From contig NC_132985.1 of NCBI RefSeq assembly GCF_047496725.1, positions 781,001 through 845,000 of the forward strand: 64,000 bases of DNA, written 5' to 3'. Positions 14,101 to 24,969 of the stretch are shown here, one piece after another. Origin of the DNA: Anoplolepis gracilipes. Lineage: Eukaryota > Arthropoda > Insecta > Hymenoptera > Formicidae. A model generated the notes under the pieces. It did not search any database and was not told where the DNA came from. It was given only the letters and a program-made list of their open reading frames with translations. Position 1 is the stretch's first letter; each line of letters opens with the position of its first letter. The position numbers were made by a program, and so were the translations under genes.

Positions 14101-16011
14101 TGTTGTTGCAATACAACGGGACCCCACGCGACAAATTGATAAGCGGGCCCTACATAGCTTCGCGATGGAATTCATTCTTTCAAACGTTAAATAAGAACAA
14201 TTTGTGACATAATATTGATCGCTAGTCCCATATGTTATTTCAATTATGTATAACTGTATACAAAAATATTTTTTTTAATTTTTGGAAAATAAATTATATA
14301 TTTCAATTTTTATTATCTAATTTACTTGGTTGGTTAATTTTGCACAACAACATTTGATAACTAAATACAAATGTCAATGTAACAATGTTTAAATGTTTTC
14401 GAGTTGGGGATAACTTTTCATTGCTGAACACGACTTGTTAAAAGGTTGAATAAACGTCATTTTCAGAGTCTCATTTGTCAATGATTGAAATTTCTGTTGC
14501 GTTGAACTGAGGGACGCAAATAAAGCCTCGGTCTCTCGGTGATGCGGAATAAATTGCAACCGAGTGATACATCATTGGAGAGAACGCTATTGCAACGAGA
14601 TCCTAATGCGAATGGGATGGCTGCGAGATATGAGAGGAGGAAAAAGTGCTTTACAATGAAATTTGATGCTCGATAATAATTGCGTCCACCCGGTGCGATG
14701 GATGTACTTTCCTGCTGTGTGCGCGATATCACAACAAAACCTTACATTAGTATTATCGCACCGCGGATTGTCATCTTCCATCGATATCAATCTATCCGAG
14801 TCGGCGGTTATCAATTTCACACACATGCACACACAACCGTTAATTGGTAATCTTCCATCGTATTCGCTCTCAATTACAGATGGTCGAACCAAATGGTAGG
14901 TTTGCATAAAACATTATTGTACACATATCGATGCAGTCTAATAATTTAATATTTTTAGAAAAATTTTTCGTCAAAATTATATATACTTGTTATGTTATTA
15001 ATTTATTTTTTAAATAAATAATAAATAATAAAAATAAATTGCAATATTACTTGAATTACATGGTTATATGAATTTACAAATTTTGTTGAAAAACTTTTTT
15101 ATTTTTATTTGTTACACGAAATTCATGGACAAATTGGCAAATTGCGGAATTGCGTTATGATCAAAGACTTATTACGATTCATAGCATTTTGTCGCTTTCG
15201 AAGGCTTACGACGTCCTCGTAAATTACAAGTTGATAAGGTTCGACAAGATGTCGATTTTCATGTGCATCACGTCCTCACATTGGACGTTAATTATATTAA
15301 ATCGCATAATAAGTAGTTTCCTAAATAATTCTGTTTCTATAAAAAGTGACAACAATCTTCGAGATGCTCGATTAGAAAAAAAGCAATTTTGAAAATATTT
15401 CAGAAAAAAATATCTAGATTGTGTAAACATATTCATCTCATTTATTTCTCTCAATATTAAATCATTATAATTCATTTGGTTGCATTTAAGTTATCAATTT
15501 AATTTTTCATTTAGGGTGCATACAATGTTTAAATAAATTTTGTACACGACACACAGCACCTTAAAATATTATCATTACAATTTATTCTTTCTTTAATCAA
15601 GAAAACATTCATTTACTGCATGTTTTATTATGACTATCTTTCTACTATTTCACTTATGTTTCCCGCTATTTTTTCATTCTCTTATTATGCGTTGATCTTT
15701 CTTTTTTAATGTTTTCTTCGACGTTATATCTCAGAAATAAATGCGGTTTCATTACGGAAATATTGTAAGCATTTTTCTTGCTTCCGGGGAAATGCCACAA
15801 AAAGCATTATCGATGTTTATATAAGTACAGCAGAAGAAAAAAAAAGATAAGTATGTATCGCTCTGCTGATCTTGCATTATTAGCATACTCTCATTTCGCG
15901 GAAAACCGAGAGAGACTATCGCGAATATGAAGAATAAAATCCCAACGAGGATAAAACAGCGAAATTGCGAAGATGCGCTGAAGAAATTCAGATATATGAA
16001 AAATGCGGATT

Positions 16012-16012
<1 letters not shown>

Positions 16013-16072
<60 letters not shown>
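16013..16072. repeat. (GA)n microsatellite
   Basis: GA repeat of about 60 bp, pure over most of its length, with an AAAG interruption near the right end. Confidence 0.95.
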
Positions 16073-16075
<3 letters not shown>

Positions 16076-16459
16076 TACGTAATCGCGCGGCTCCTGTAAG
16101 TTTTCACGTCATATAAAAACTTCTCGCCGACGTATTATGTCATTTTCGAACGCGAGTTTTCTCGTCGAGCGATTTTCCGGCCGGCGAAAAGTTTACCGTG
16201 AGTAGCCGACTTTAGAAAAAGATGTGGAAAATGTGAAAAGTTCGTGTTCGTCTGCGACGAATTGTTAATTCGGCCGGATGAGAAAGAAAGTGAACTTTGA
16301 AACTCCTTCTGGCAGGACAGAATTTTAATTCGACGATTAAGTTATAAAGACGCATAATATTAAAAATTCCATTTATATTTAAGGAAATAATAAAATTTTT
16401 TTCTATCGTCCGTATATTTATAAATTTACAAACTTTTCGATTATTATTCATTTATAATA

Positions 16460-16703
16460 CATTCAAAAAAATATTTTGCTAATGTAGATAAGATTTCTAG
16501 ATGTCTCAATTAAAATTTATTTTTGCATGTGTTAGAATATCGTTTGTCACGTATAGTAGCATTTATAGCAGCAATATTCTAGCAATATCTCTAGAAAATT
16601 TAGATCCCATCACAGTACTTGCTAATAACTTATCTATTTCAGTTAATTTTTTACACCTATGAAAAGTTTTGTTAAAGTTGCAAGATCATTTTTTTTTTGA
16701 GTG
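16460..16703 (-). mobile_element. MITE copy 2 (internally deleted)
   Basis: A 244-bp copy of the same family, in inverse orientation to copy 1. It starts CATTCAAAAAAAT and ends TTTTTTTTTGAGTG, with TA directly on both sides (16458-16459 and 16704-16705), as expected for TA target-site duplication. Compared with the ~330-375 bp copies it lacks the middle segment between GATCCCAT and CACAGTACTTG, including the AAGGCCTATTG block. No coding capacity. Confidence 0.85.
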
Positions 16704-16705
16704 TA

Positions 16706-18108
16706 AAGAGTCTGCAAAAGTCATTGGAGTCTCTTCATTTTCTCTGAGAAAATCTAAAAAATTATTATAATAAGAAAAAGATACGCGGATACGTCCAGTG
16801 TATATTCAAGTAAAACTTTTTTTGGATAGAAATTACGTTGCACTTTTTAAAGTGCAGAAAGAAAAATGCTTTGAGAATGCGAGAAGGTTGAGAAGGTTGG
16901 AGAGCCATGTGTGAGAATACGCACGTACGAACTGCGTGCCTGACTGTCGTATTAAAGATACGTCGAGGGATGGTTTTCGTACGAAGGGTACATCGCGACA
17001 GCTCACCACTATAAAGAAGCGAGGAAAGGAAGAAACGAGAAGAAAGAAAGTCCAACGGGGCGGTTAGAGGGTGAAGTCTCGAGATCCGACATGCCCCCGC
17101 GTCCCGCGTCGGTACTCGTGTCTCGCCTTGTAGGAATTTCAGAGGACTTTCGTGGTGGTTCCTTGTTTTTCTCTTTTTGATCCTTTCGTAAAGTTGTCTC
17201 CATTTTTCCCACACTATTCGATACAACTGCGTGATCGTACTTGTTGACTAAAATAAAGATTCTACATTCATTTTTTTCTCTTTATCGAGAAAAAGATAAA
17301 TATACAGTAATAAAATTATTTTTTAATTATCTTTAATTATATCTAATTTTTTATGCTATCAAGATATTACTCGAGATTACTGTTTTATTAGATTATAAAT
17401 AAATGTTTTCTAGAAAAAAAAAAAAGACATTGAAAAATTCAATTCCATATTTCACAAAATTTCTTAAAACAGTAACTTTATTTAAATAGTCAAGTTGAAT
17501 TTTATTTGGTGCGAGATATTTACATTTAAGAATTTCTATTTACATTAAGAATCTCGACAAAAGCAAAGATAAATTCATCTCTGCACCTTTAGCATCTCTC
17601 GTCCCCTCGTTTCCTATCAACCCTTCGCACATATTCTTCCCCTACCAAGTTGCCACGAATTATTCGTCACCCCTGAAAACCCCTCCAACGCCCTTTTCCG
17701 TCCCTTTGCAAGAAAGAGCTTCGCTCTTGCGCAATTGTCTGGATTGTCCAGCTAGTGTCACGTTCTCCTAATAACATAACGAGAACTTTCTTATCAGTGG
17801 AACAGTCTCACGTAGATAAAAAGCGAAATATCTTCTGGCTGGTAACGGACGAAGAAGATTTGTCTTTATCTCACGCGCCCGGAAACGTCGAGTAAGATTT
17901 CCGTTTGGCAAGAAAAATCGCGCCGTTTCGTGCCGGATAATCGCAAGGATCGCGGAAGAGTATATGTATTACTCCTAAGAGACGGCACTTTCTTACTAGA
18001 GTGAAAAGGGTCAGGTGCAGTCGCATCCTTTTTTTTTTATGAGGAAGCAGTGGAAGTTAGTCGCTTTAGAGAAGCGGATCTCAGATCCGAACAAAATACT
18101 TATTCAGA
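16706..18108. other. Non-coding stretch left of the foldback element
   Basis: AT-rich sequence with a CpG-rich patch at 16870-17230 and another at 17590-18000. Open frames (for example minus strand 16765-17226) resemble no known protein. A 7-bp-arm palindrome, CGGATCT C AGATCCG, lies at 18075-18089, about 20 bp from the target-site duplication of the large element. Confidence 0.5.
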
Positions 18109-18117
18109 GAGTAAAGG
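18109..18117. repeat. Left 9-bp target-site duplication
   Basis: GAGTAAAGG immediately before the foldback element. The identical 9-mer lies immediately after it at 22122-22130. Confidence 0.85.
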
Positions 18118-18302
18118 ACCGATGTGAACCTGGCGCCCGACTTTATGAAAAAAAAAAATTAATAATATAGTTCGTTTGTACGTCGTTTGTACCTGTTTGT
18201 ACCACACTTTTTTTTGTTTGTACCTCAACCGGTTCGGAAATAAAAAATAATCAAAAAATGGCCAGCGCTCGACTTTAAGATATTTTAATTTCAATAATGC
18301 CA
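18118..18302 (+). repeat. Left 185-bp terminal inverted repeat
   Basis: Unique terminal module of the foldback element. It contains GCGCCCGACTTTATG, an 11-bp A-run, several GTTTGTACC boxes, AACCGGTT and a GCCAGCGCTCGACTTTAAG block before the satellite starts. The right end carries the same module inverted at the same length, which supports the called boundaries. Confidence 0.88.
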
Positions 18303-19455
18303 TTCGATAGAGAATCGTTTGTACCTGTTTGTACCTCTTTTCAAATCGTTTGTACCTCAACCGGTTCGGAAATACGACCATTTTTAGTTTTAGAGTAACG
18401 TTATACCGATATTTCCGCTATTTTTTTAGATATCGCGAAACGGCCAACGGGGTTCGATAGAGAATTGTTTGTACCTGTTTGTACCTTTTTTCAAATCGTT
18501 TGTACCTCAACCGGTTCGGAAATACGGCCATTTTTAGTTTTAGAGTAACGCTATACCGGTATTTCCGCTATTTTTTTAGATATCGCGAAACGGCCAACGG
18601 GGTTCGATAGAGAATCGTTTGTACCTGTTTGTACCTTTTTTCAAATCGTTTGTACCTCAACCGGTTCGGAAATACGGCCATTTTTAGTTTTAGAGTAACG
18701 CTATACCGGTATTTCCGCTATTTTTTTTAGATATCGCGAAACGGCCAACGGGGTTTGATAGAGAATCGTTTGTACCTGTTTGTACCTTTTTTCAAATCGT
18801 TTGTACCTCAACCGGTTCGGAAATACGACCATTTTTAGTTTTAGAGTAACGCTATACCGATATTTCCGCTATTTTTTTAGATATCGCGAAACGGCCAACG
18901 GGGTTCGATAGAGAATCGTTTGTACCTGTTTGTACCTTTTTTCAAATCGTTTGTACCTCAACCGGTTCGGAAATACGACCATTTTTAGTTTTAGAGTAAC
19001 GCTATACCGATATTTCCGCTATTTTTTTAGATATCGCGAAACGGCCAACGGGGTTCGATAGAGAATCGTTTGTACCTGTTTGTACCTCTTTTCAAATCGT
19101 TTGTACCTCAACCGGTTCGGAAATACAGCGATTTTCGAGTTTTGAAATTAACGCTAAACTCGTATTTCCGCTATTTTTTTAGATATCGCAAAACGGCCAA
19201 CGGGGTTCGATAGAGAATCGTTTGTACCTGTTTGTACCTTTTTTCAAATCGTTTGTACCTCAACCGGTTCGGAAATACGACCATTTTTAGTTTTAGAGTA
19301 ACGCTATACCGATATTTCCGCTATTTTTTTAGATATCGCGAAACGGCCAACGGGGTTCGATAGAGAATCGTTTGTACCTGTTTGTACCTTTTTTCAAATC
19401 GTTTGTACCTCAACCGGTTCGGAAATACCACTATTTTTAGTTTTAGAGTTAACGT
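18303..19455 (+). repeat. Left satellite arm, ~150-bp units
   Basis: About 7 full units plus a ~100-bp truncated inner unit, starting near 18303, 18453, 18603, 18754, 18904, 19054, 19206 and 19357. Each unit reads TTCGATAGAGAAT, three GTTTGTACC boxes, AACCGGTT, GGAAATAC, a variable core, GTATTTCC, then CGCGAAACGGCCAACGGGG. One unit near 19127-19170 has a different core (CGAGTTTTG...CTAAACTCG). The others share the ATTTTTAGTTTTAGAGTAACG core. Confidence 0.92.
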
Positions 19456-19523
19456 TATTTTATATATATATATAATTACATTTATAATTCATTATAAATT
19501 ATATATCTTTATTATAAAGAAAT
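19456..19523. other. AT-rich central spacer of the foldback element
   Basis: A TATATA run and ATTATAAATT-like sequence with no repeat units. It separates the two oppositely oriented arms and would be the loop if the arms snapped back. No frame or promoter can be recognised. Confidence 0.75.
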
Positions 19524-21936
19524 GAACCCCGTTGGCCGTTTCGCGATATCTAAAAAAATAGCGGAAATACCGGTATAGCGTTACTCTAAAACTAAAAATG
19601 GCCGTATTTCCGAACCGGTTGAGGTACAAACGAAATGAAAAGAGGTACAAACAGGTACAAACGATTCTCTTTCGAACCCCGTTGGCCGTTTCGCGATATC
19701 TAAAAAAATAGCGGAAATATCGGTATAGCGTTACTCTAAAACTAAAAATGGTCGTATTTCCGAACCGGTTGAGGTACAAACGATTTGAAAAAAGGTACAA
19801 ACAGGTACAAACGATTCTCTATCGAACCCCGTTGGCCGTTTCGCGATATCTAAAAAAATAGCGGAAATATCGGTATAGCGTTACTCTAAAACTAAAAATG
19901 GTCGTATTTCCGAACCGGTTGAGGTACAAACGATTTGAAAAAAGGTACAAACAGGTACAAACGATTCTCTATCGAACCCCGTTGGCCGTTTTGCGATATC
20001 TAAAAAAATAGCGGAAATACGAGTTTAGCGTTAATTTCAAAACTCGAAAATCGCTGTATTTCCGAACCGGTTGAGGTACAAACGATTTGAAAAGAGGTAC
20101 AAACAGGTACAAACGATTCTCTATCGAACCCCGTTGGCCGTTTCGCGATATCTAAAAAAATAGCGGAAATATCGGTATAGCGTTACTCTAAAACTAAAAA
20201 TGGTCGTATTTCCGAACCGGTTGAGGTACAAACGATTTGAAAAAAGGTACAAACAGGTACAAACGATTCTCTTTCGAACCCCGTTGGCCGTTTCGCGATA
20301 TCTAAAAAAATAGCGGAAATACCGGTATAGCGTTACTCTAAAACTAAAAATGGCCGTATTTCCGAACCGGTTGAGGTACAAACGATTTGAAAAAAGGTAC
20401 AAACAGGTACAAACGATTCTCTATCGAACCCCGTTGGCCGTTTCGCGATATCTAAAAAAATAGCGGAAATACGAGTTTAGCGTTAATTTCAAAACTCGAA
20501 AATCGCTGTATTTCCGAACCGGTTGAGGTACAAACGAAATGAAAAGAGGTACAAACAGGTACAAACGATTCTCTTTCGAACCCCGTTGGCCGTTTCGCGA
20601 TATCTAAAAAAATAGCGGAAATACCGGTATAGCGTTACTCTAAAACTAAAAATGGCCGTATTTCCGAACCGGTTGAGGTACAAACGATTTGAAAAAAGGT
20701 ACAAACAGGTACAAACGATTCTCTATCGAACCCCGTTGGCCGTTTCGCGATATCTAAAAAAATAGCGGAAATTCGAGTTTAGCGTTAATTTCAAAACACG
20801 AAAATCGCTGTATTTCCGAACCGGTTGAGGTACAAACGATTTGAAAAAAGGTACAAACAGGTACAAACGATTCTCTTTCGAACCCCGTTGGCCGTTTCGC
20901 GATATCTAAAAAAATAGCGGAAATACCGGTATAGCGTTACTCTAAAACTAAAAATGGCCGTATTTCCGAACCGGTTGAGGTACAAACGATTTGAAAAAAG
21001 GTACAAACAGGTACAAACGATTCTCTATCGAACCCCGTTGGCCGTTTCGCGATATCTAAAAAAATAGCGGAAATACCGGTATAGCGTTACTCTAAAACTA
21101 AAAATGACCGTATTTCCGAACCGGTTGAGGTACAAACGATTTGAAAAGAGGTACAAACAGGTACAAACGATTCTCTATCGAACCCCGTTGGCCGTTTCGC
21201 GATATCTAAAAAAATAGCGGAAATACGAGTTTAGCGTTAATTTCAAAACTCGAAAATCGCTGTATTTCCGAACCGGTTGAGGTACAAACGAAATGAAAAG
21301 AGGTACAAACAGGTACAAACGATTCTCTTTCGAACCCCGTTGGCCGTTTCGCGATATCTAAAAAAATAGCGGAAATACCGGTATAGCGTTACTCTAAAAC
21401 TAAAAATGGCCGTATTTCCGAACCGGTTGAGGTACAAACGATTTGAAAAAAGGTACAAACAGGTACAAACGATTCTCTATCGAACCCCGTTGGCCGTTTC
21501 GCGATATCTAAAAAAATAGCGGAAATTCGAGTTTAGCGTTAATTTCAAAACACGAAAATCGCTGTATTTCCGAACCGGTTGAGGTACAAACGATTTGAAA
21601 AAAGGTACAAACAGGTACAAACGATTCTCTTTCGAACCCCGTTGGCCGTTTCGCGATATCTAAAAAAATAGCGGAAATACCGGTATAGCGTTACTCTAAA
21701 ACTAAAAATGGCCGTATTTCCGAACCGGTTGAGGTACAAACGATTTGAAAAAAGGTACAAACAGGTACAAACGATTCTCTATCGAACCCCGTTGGCCGTT
21801 TCGCGATATCTAAAAAAATAGCGGAAATACCGGTATAGCGTTACTCTAAAACTAAAAATGACCGTATTTCCGAACCGGTTGAGGTACAAACGATTTGAAA
21901 AGAGGTACAAACAGGTACAAACGATTCTCTATCGAA
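19524..21936 (-). repeat. Right satellite arm, 16 ~151-bp units
   Basis: Sixteen units in inverse orientation to the left arm, recognised by GAACCCCGTTGGCCG starting about every 151 bp from 19524 to 21785. Common units have the ACCGGTATAGCG or ATCGGTATAGCG core. Units near 20010, 20465, 20767, 21221 and 21521 carry the GAGTTTAGCGTTAATTTC variant core. The outer ten units form two tandem five-unit blocks, listed separately. Confidence 0.92.
20420..21927 (-). repeat. 754-bp higher-order tandem duplication
   Basis: Two consecutive five-unit blocks (about 20420-21173 and 21174-21927) with the same order of unit variants: GAGTTTAGCG core, common core, variant core with AAAACACG, common core, then the common core reading ATGACCG. 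Private variants such as ACAAACGAAATGAAAAGAGG recur at exactly 754-bp spacing. By eye the blocks look identical, so this is a very recent duplication inside the arm. Confidence 0.9.
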
Positions 21937-22121
21937 TGGCATTAATGAAATTAAAATATCTTAAAGTCGAGCGCTGGCCATTTTTTGATTATTTTTTATT
22001 TTCGAACCGGTTGAGGTACAAACGAAAAAAAGTGTGGTACAAACAGGTACAAACGACGTACAAACGGACTATATTATTAATTTTTTTTTTTCATAAAGTC
22101 GGGCGCCAGGTTCACATCGGT

Positions 22122-22130
22122 GAGTAAAGG
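22122..22130. repeat. Right 9-bp target-site duplication
   Basis: GAGTAAAGG, identical to 18109-18117, directly after the terminal T of the element. Confidence 0.85.
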
Positions 22131-22616
22131 ATGAATTTTTGCACTATTAGCTTTCGAGTTTCGTATTGAAAAAATATTTGTTATTTGATAGACGCAAAGA
22201 AAGTTTCAAATTGCATTTTTTTTTCATTAAAGTTATTTGAACTTGTAGGAAATTAGAAAAGTGTGCAAAAGTCGGTAAAATACTTTTACATTTTGTAAGT
22301 TTTTCTTAGTTATCATAATTCTCTGATAAATCTCATATTTTTTCTAAAAGTATTTGTGAGATTCTGGTTCTGTTATTTAAAAATCAATTAACTTCACACC
22401 CCAGTTTTTCATAAATCATTTTCAGAAAATACTTTATCATCCTTATCGACAGTAAGAAACAAAAAGAATCATAGCTCTCAGTTGGCGGAATCGACATCTC
22501 AAATAAAAAAATTGTAAATGGGTCGGTCTACAAATTTTTACATCCTTCCGAAATAGACAATGACGTGCCTTCTATGATTACTGACCAGATTCCATCATAG
22601 TCTCTTACACGACCCG

Positions 22617-22628
22617 TCTCTCTCTCTT

Positions 22629-22697
<69 letters not shown>
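22617..22697. repeat. (CT)n microsatellite
   Basis: CT tract of about 80 bp with one CCC interruption near its left end; one of the longest dinucleotide tracts in the window. It sits about 490 bp from the right end of the foldback element. Confidence 0.95.
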
Positions 22698-22699
<2 letters not shown>

Positions 22700-24724
22700 T
22701 TCTCCACCCTCAAAGTAGCTTTCGAACGAAGACTAGGATCTCCCAAGATAACTTTCCATCCACTCGATCCTGAAGTCGAAGCTCTCGACTGCACCCACGG
22801 GATGTCTCTATCCTTTCCTCATTGGAAGATTTTTTTTTGCAAGATTAAATCCTAAAGGCTTTTAATTATGTAAATAAAAAAAGAGGGGAAAAACGTTCGG
22901 AAGAAAAAACTACGTACATTTTTACTAATAATAGAGAAACGTACGAGCTTTTAGAAATTTATTCAAATTGAAGTACTTTTCATGCAGGGTTAAAAATCTC
23001 GCTCGGAAGAAACGAACTCGGCGAATAACAATTCGTCCTCGATTCGCGCATATTCAGATGCCGAATATATATTTTTAAAAGGGCGCGAATGTCGATCGTT
23101 ACGCATTTTCCCCTCGTCGTACTGCACCGCACTGCAGTGCTGTAACTCACGCGTGTTTCGGTTTTAAAGACGCCGCGAGGCAGAGAGCGGAGGTCGAAGT
23201 TGGGGCGATTAAACGGTCGCACTTCGCGGCCACCCCTTTTCCTCGTCCGCACGAAACATCCCCGCCGGCGAACAAACCGGCGATACCGCACCCTTCACGT
23301 CGCTCTCGACTCTCGGCTGAGAAAAAAACTTGCTCCGATCTCTCTCCACGCGAAGAAACGGCTCGAGTCGGATCATTAAGCTCCGGGAATTATGGCGCTC
23401 CGCCCGTGGGCGTTGTCAAATTATGACAATTCGAAGTTTAAGAAGCTTCGCGGAACAAGCATATGTACTTGCCGTGAGAACGAAATCTTCGTTTAAGAAC
23501 CATCGTTGCTTCTCAGATTTTAGAATCAATCGATTGCATTAATATTGCAGTAAACTTTATATGTAAATACAAAAAATTAATTGTATATTAATTTATGTCA
23601 TAGATAATTTATAAACGAAAATATATTTCATAGTAAAAGTTTTAATAATAATAATACTGATTTCTGTGAGATTTTTCTACAAATGAGAAACCTTAGAAAA
23701 TGCTGAAAAAAATCTTTAAAGCGCAATTATACATAGTAGAATCACAAGTGAGAATTAAATTGCTCTAGAATTTAATATTAAAATATCTTCATTATATCTG
23801 ATTATAAAACATAATTCTAATAACTTTACAATAAATACAATAAAATACAAACAAATTTGTAGGTATTAATCATTTTACATACTTATATATCAATTGATAA
23901 ATATAAATATTTCTTTGTATATTAATATTAACGTTTAATAGATAAGATTTAAATTTGATTGCACGATTTATATAATTTTATAAAATATCCTAGTATTACA
24001 CAAATGAGAATCTGCCTAAAGATTAAATAATGAAACACAGCGTAACGCAATCGACTTACGCGTGTAAATTTTCTCAAATCATGAGGGCATGACGAAGAAA
24101 CTTAAACTTTCTAGCGGGCTGTCTACTGATCACCGGAAGCACGAGATTGTAATGGGAACGTATTGCTACGCACGGCGTATCGCCGTTTCCGCCACGAATT
24201 CTTCTCCACCGTCGGCAAAACATTAAATCACGGAGGTAGGACTCACACTATTACCGCGATGCTTGTACGTGAATTCATTCATTCAAGTTGCCTGAATTTA
24301 TTCTCTCGTCGGGCTTTTCTGCCTCTGCGAGGTCACGAGCCACGTAATAACCCCGCGAAGAGAAGAGTGTCATTTTTAGAAATTATCGGGAGAAATTTAC
24401 AGAGAAATTGCGACCAACTCTTACTCGGGGTTCGCGATGCGCCGACTTGAATCCTATCGACGAAAGGAATCTCCTGGCTCGAATTACAGTCGCGCGATTA
24501 CACCGGCAAGATATAATCCGGCGAGAAAGTAGACAAATAGTCCCGCATTAGTGACGGTATTAAAAAATTTCATACGTAACAACGAAAGTGAGAAATATTA
24601 GTAACTTTTTTTTTTTTTTTTATATAATTATTTCATAATAATATCTGGGTATACTTGAAAATTAACTATTAAATGTTGCATGTTGATCATATTCAATAAT
24701 GAAAAAGAATAAGTAAATTATGTA

Positions 24725-24745
24725 TGTGTGTGTGTGTGTGTGTGT
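24725..24745. repeat. (TG)n microsatellite
   Basis: Short TG dinucleotide repeat in AT-rich DNA. Confidence 0.9.
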
Positions 24746-24969
24746 AATTGCCTAGGTTTTAATTGTGTGCCTATATATAATACTAGTGTAATATGTAATT
24801 TTTCTACATTGTAACTGTTTTATTATTTTATAAGTGACGATTCGAAACGAGGTTTTGAAAAACAAAAAAAAAACTTGAAATTTCAATGTTACATTTCACA
24901 TATATTACAATAACATTAAGAGGTATTCCACGTTTCAAACGTTATTTAAAGAGAAAATAAGGTCTTTAG

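Larger units (their letters stand above)
8897..16459. other. Non-coding stretch between MITE copies
   Basis: No recognisable gene. CpG-rich patches at 9245-9700, 10140-10600, 11480-11760, 12160-12480 and 13690-13890 carry open frames of up to 148 codons (minus strand, 9245-9691) with no similarity I recognise. A strong donor-like CAG followed by GTAAGA occurs on the minus strand near 10099 at the edge of the 10.1-10.6 kb patch, so an unannotated first exon is possible there but unproven. Repeats include poly-A/T at 9900-9955, a TA run at 12000-12024, a C-run at 13940-13947 and the 204-bp tandem duplication listed separately. A long GA tract sits at 16013-16072. Confidence 0.5.
18118..22121. 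mobile_element. 4.0-kb foldback-type DNA transposon with satellite arms
   Basis: The element starts ACCGATGTGAACCTGGCG and ends with the exact inverse, CGCCAGGTTCACATCGGT. It is bounded by perfect 9-bp direct repeats. The outer 185 bp at each end (18118-18302 and 21937-22121) are inverted copies of one another with about four differences by eye. Inside, the left arm has about 7 full units plus a truncated one of a ~150-bp repeat. The right arm has 16 units in opposite orientation, and an AT-rich spacer of about 68 bp (19456-19523) separates the arms. There is no transposase frame; the 71-102-codon frames seen are the same repeat peptide reiterated. Long inverted repeats built from tandem units plus 9-bp target duplications are known for Drosophila FB (foldback) elements, and 9 bp is also the MULE target-site length. 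Assignment to that lineage is inference. Confidence 0.88.

Noticed and set aside
19492..21760. Repeated 71-102-codon frames with the same peptide on the minus strand
   Set aside because: They are one satellite unit translated over and over; each is broken by the variant core, and the plus strand is open in places too. No protein family is matched.
18303..21936. Regular direct repeats as a CRISPR-like array
   Set aside because: Units are ~150 bp and contiguous, with no unique spacers and no cas genes, in a eukaryotic genome. They are satellite arms of a transposon.
18108..22131. 10-bp target duplication GAGTAAAGGA with CCGATG ends
   Set aside because: This would leave an unpaired T at the right end. 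Taking the A and T as part of the inverted repeats gives symmetrical ends and a perfect 9-bp duplication.
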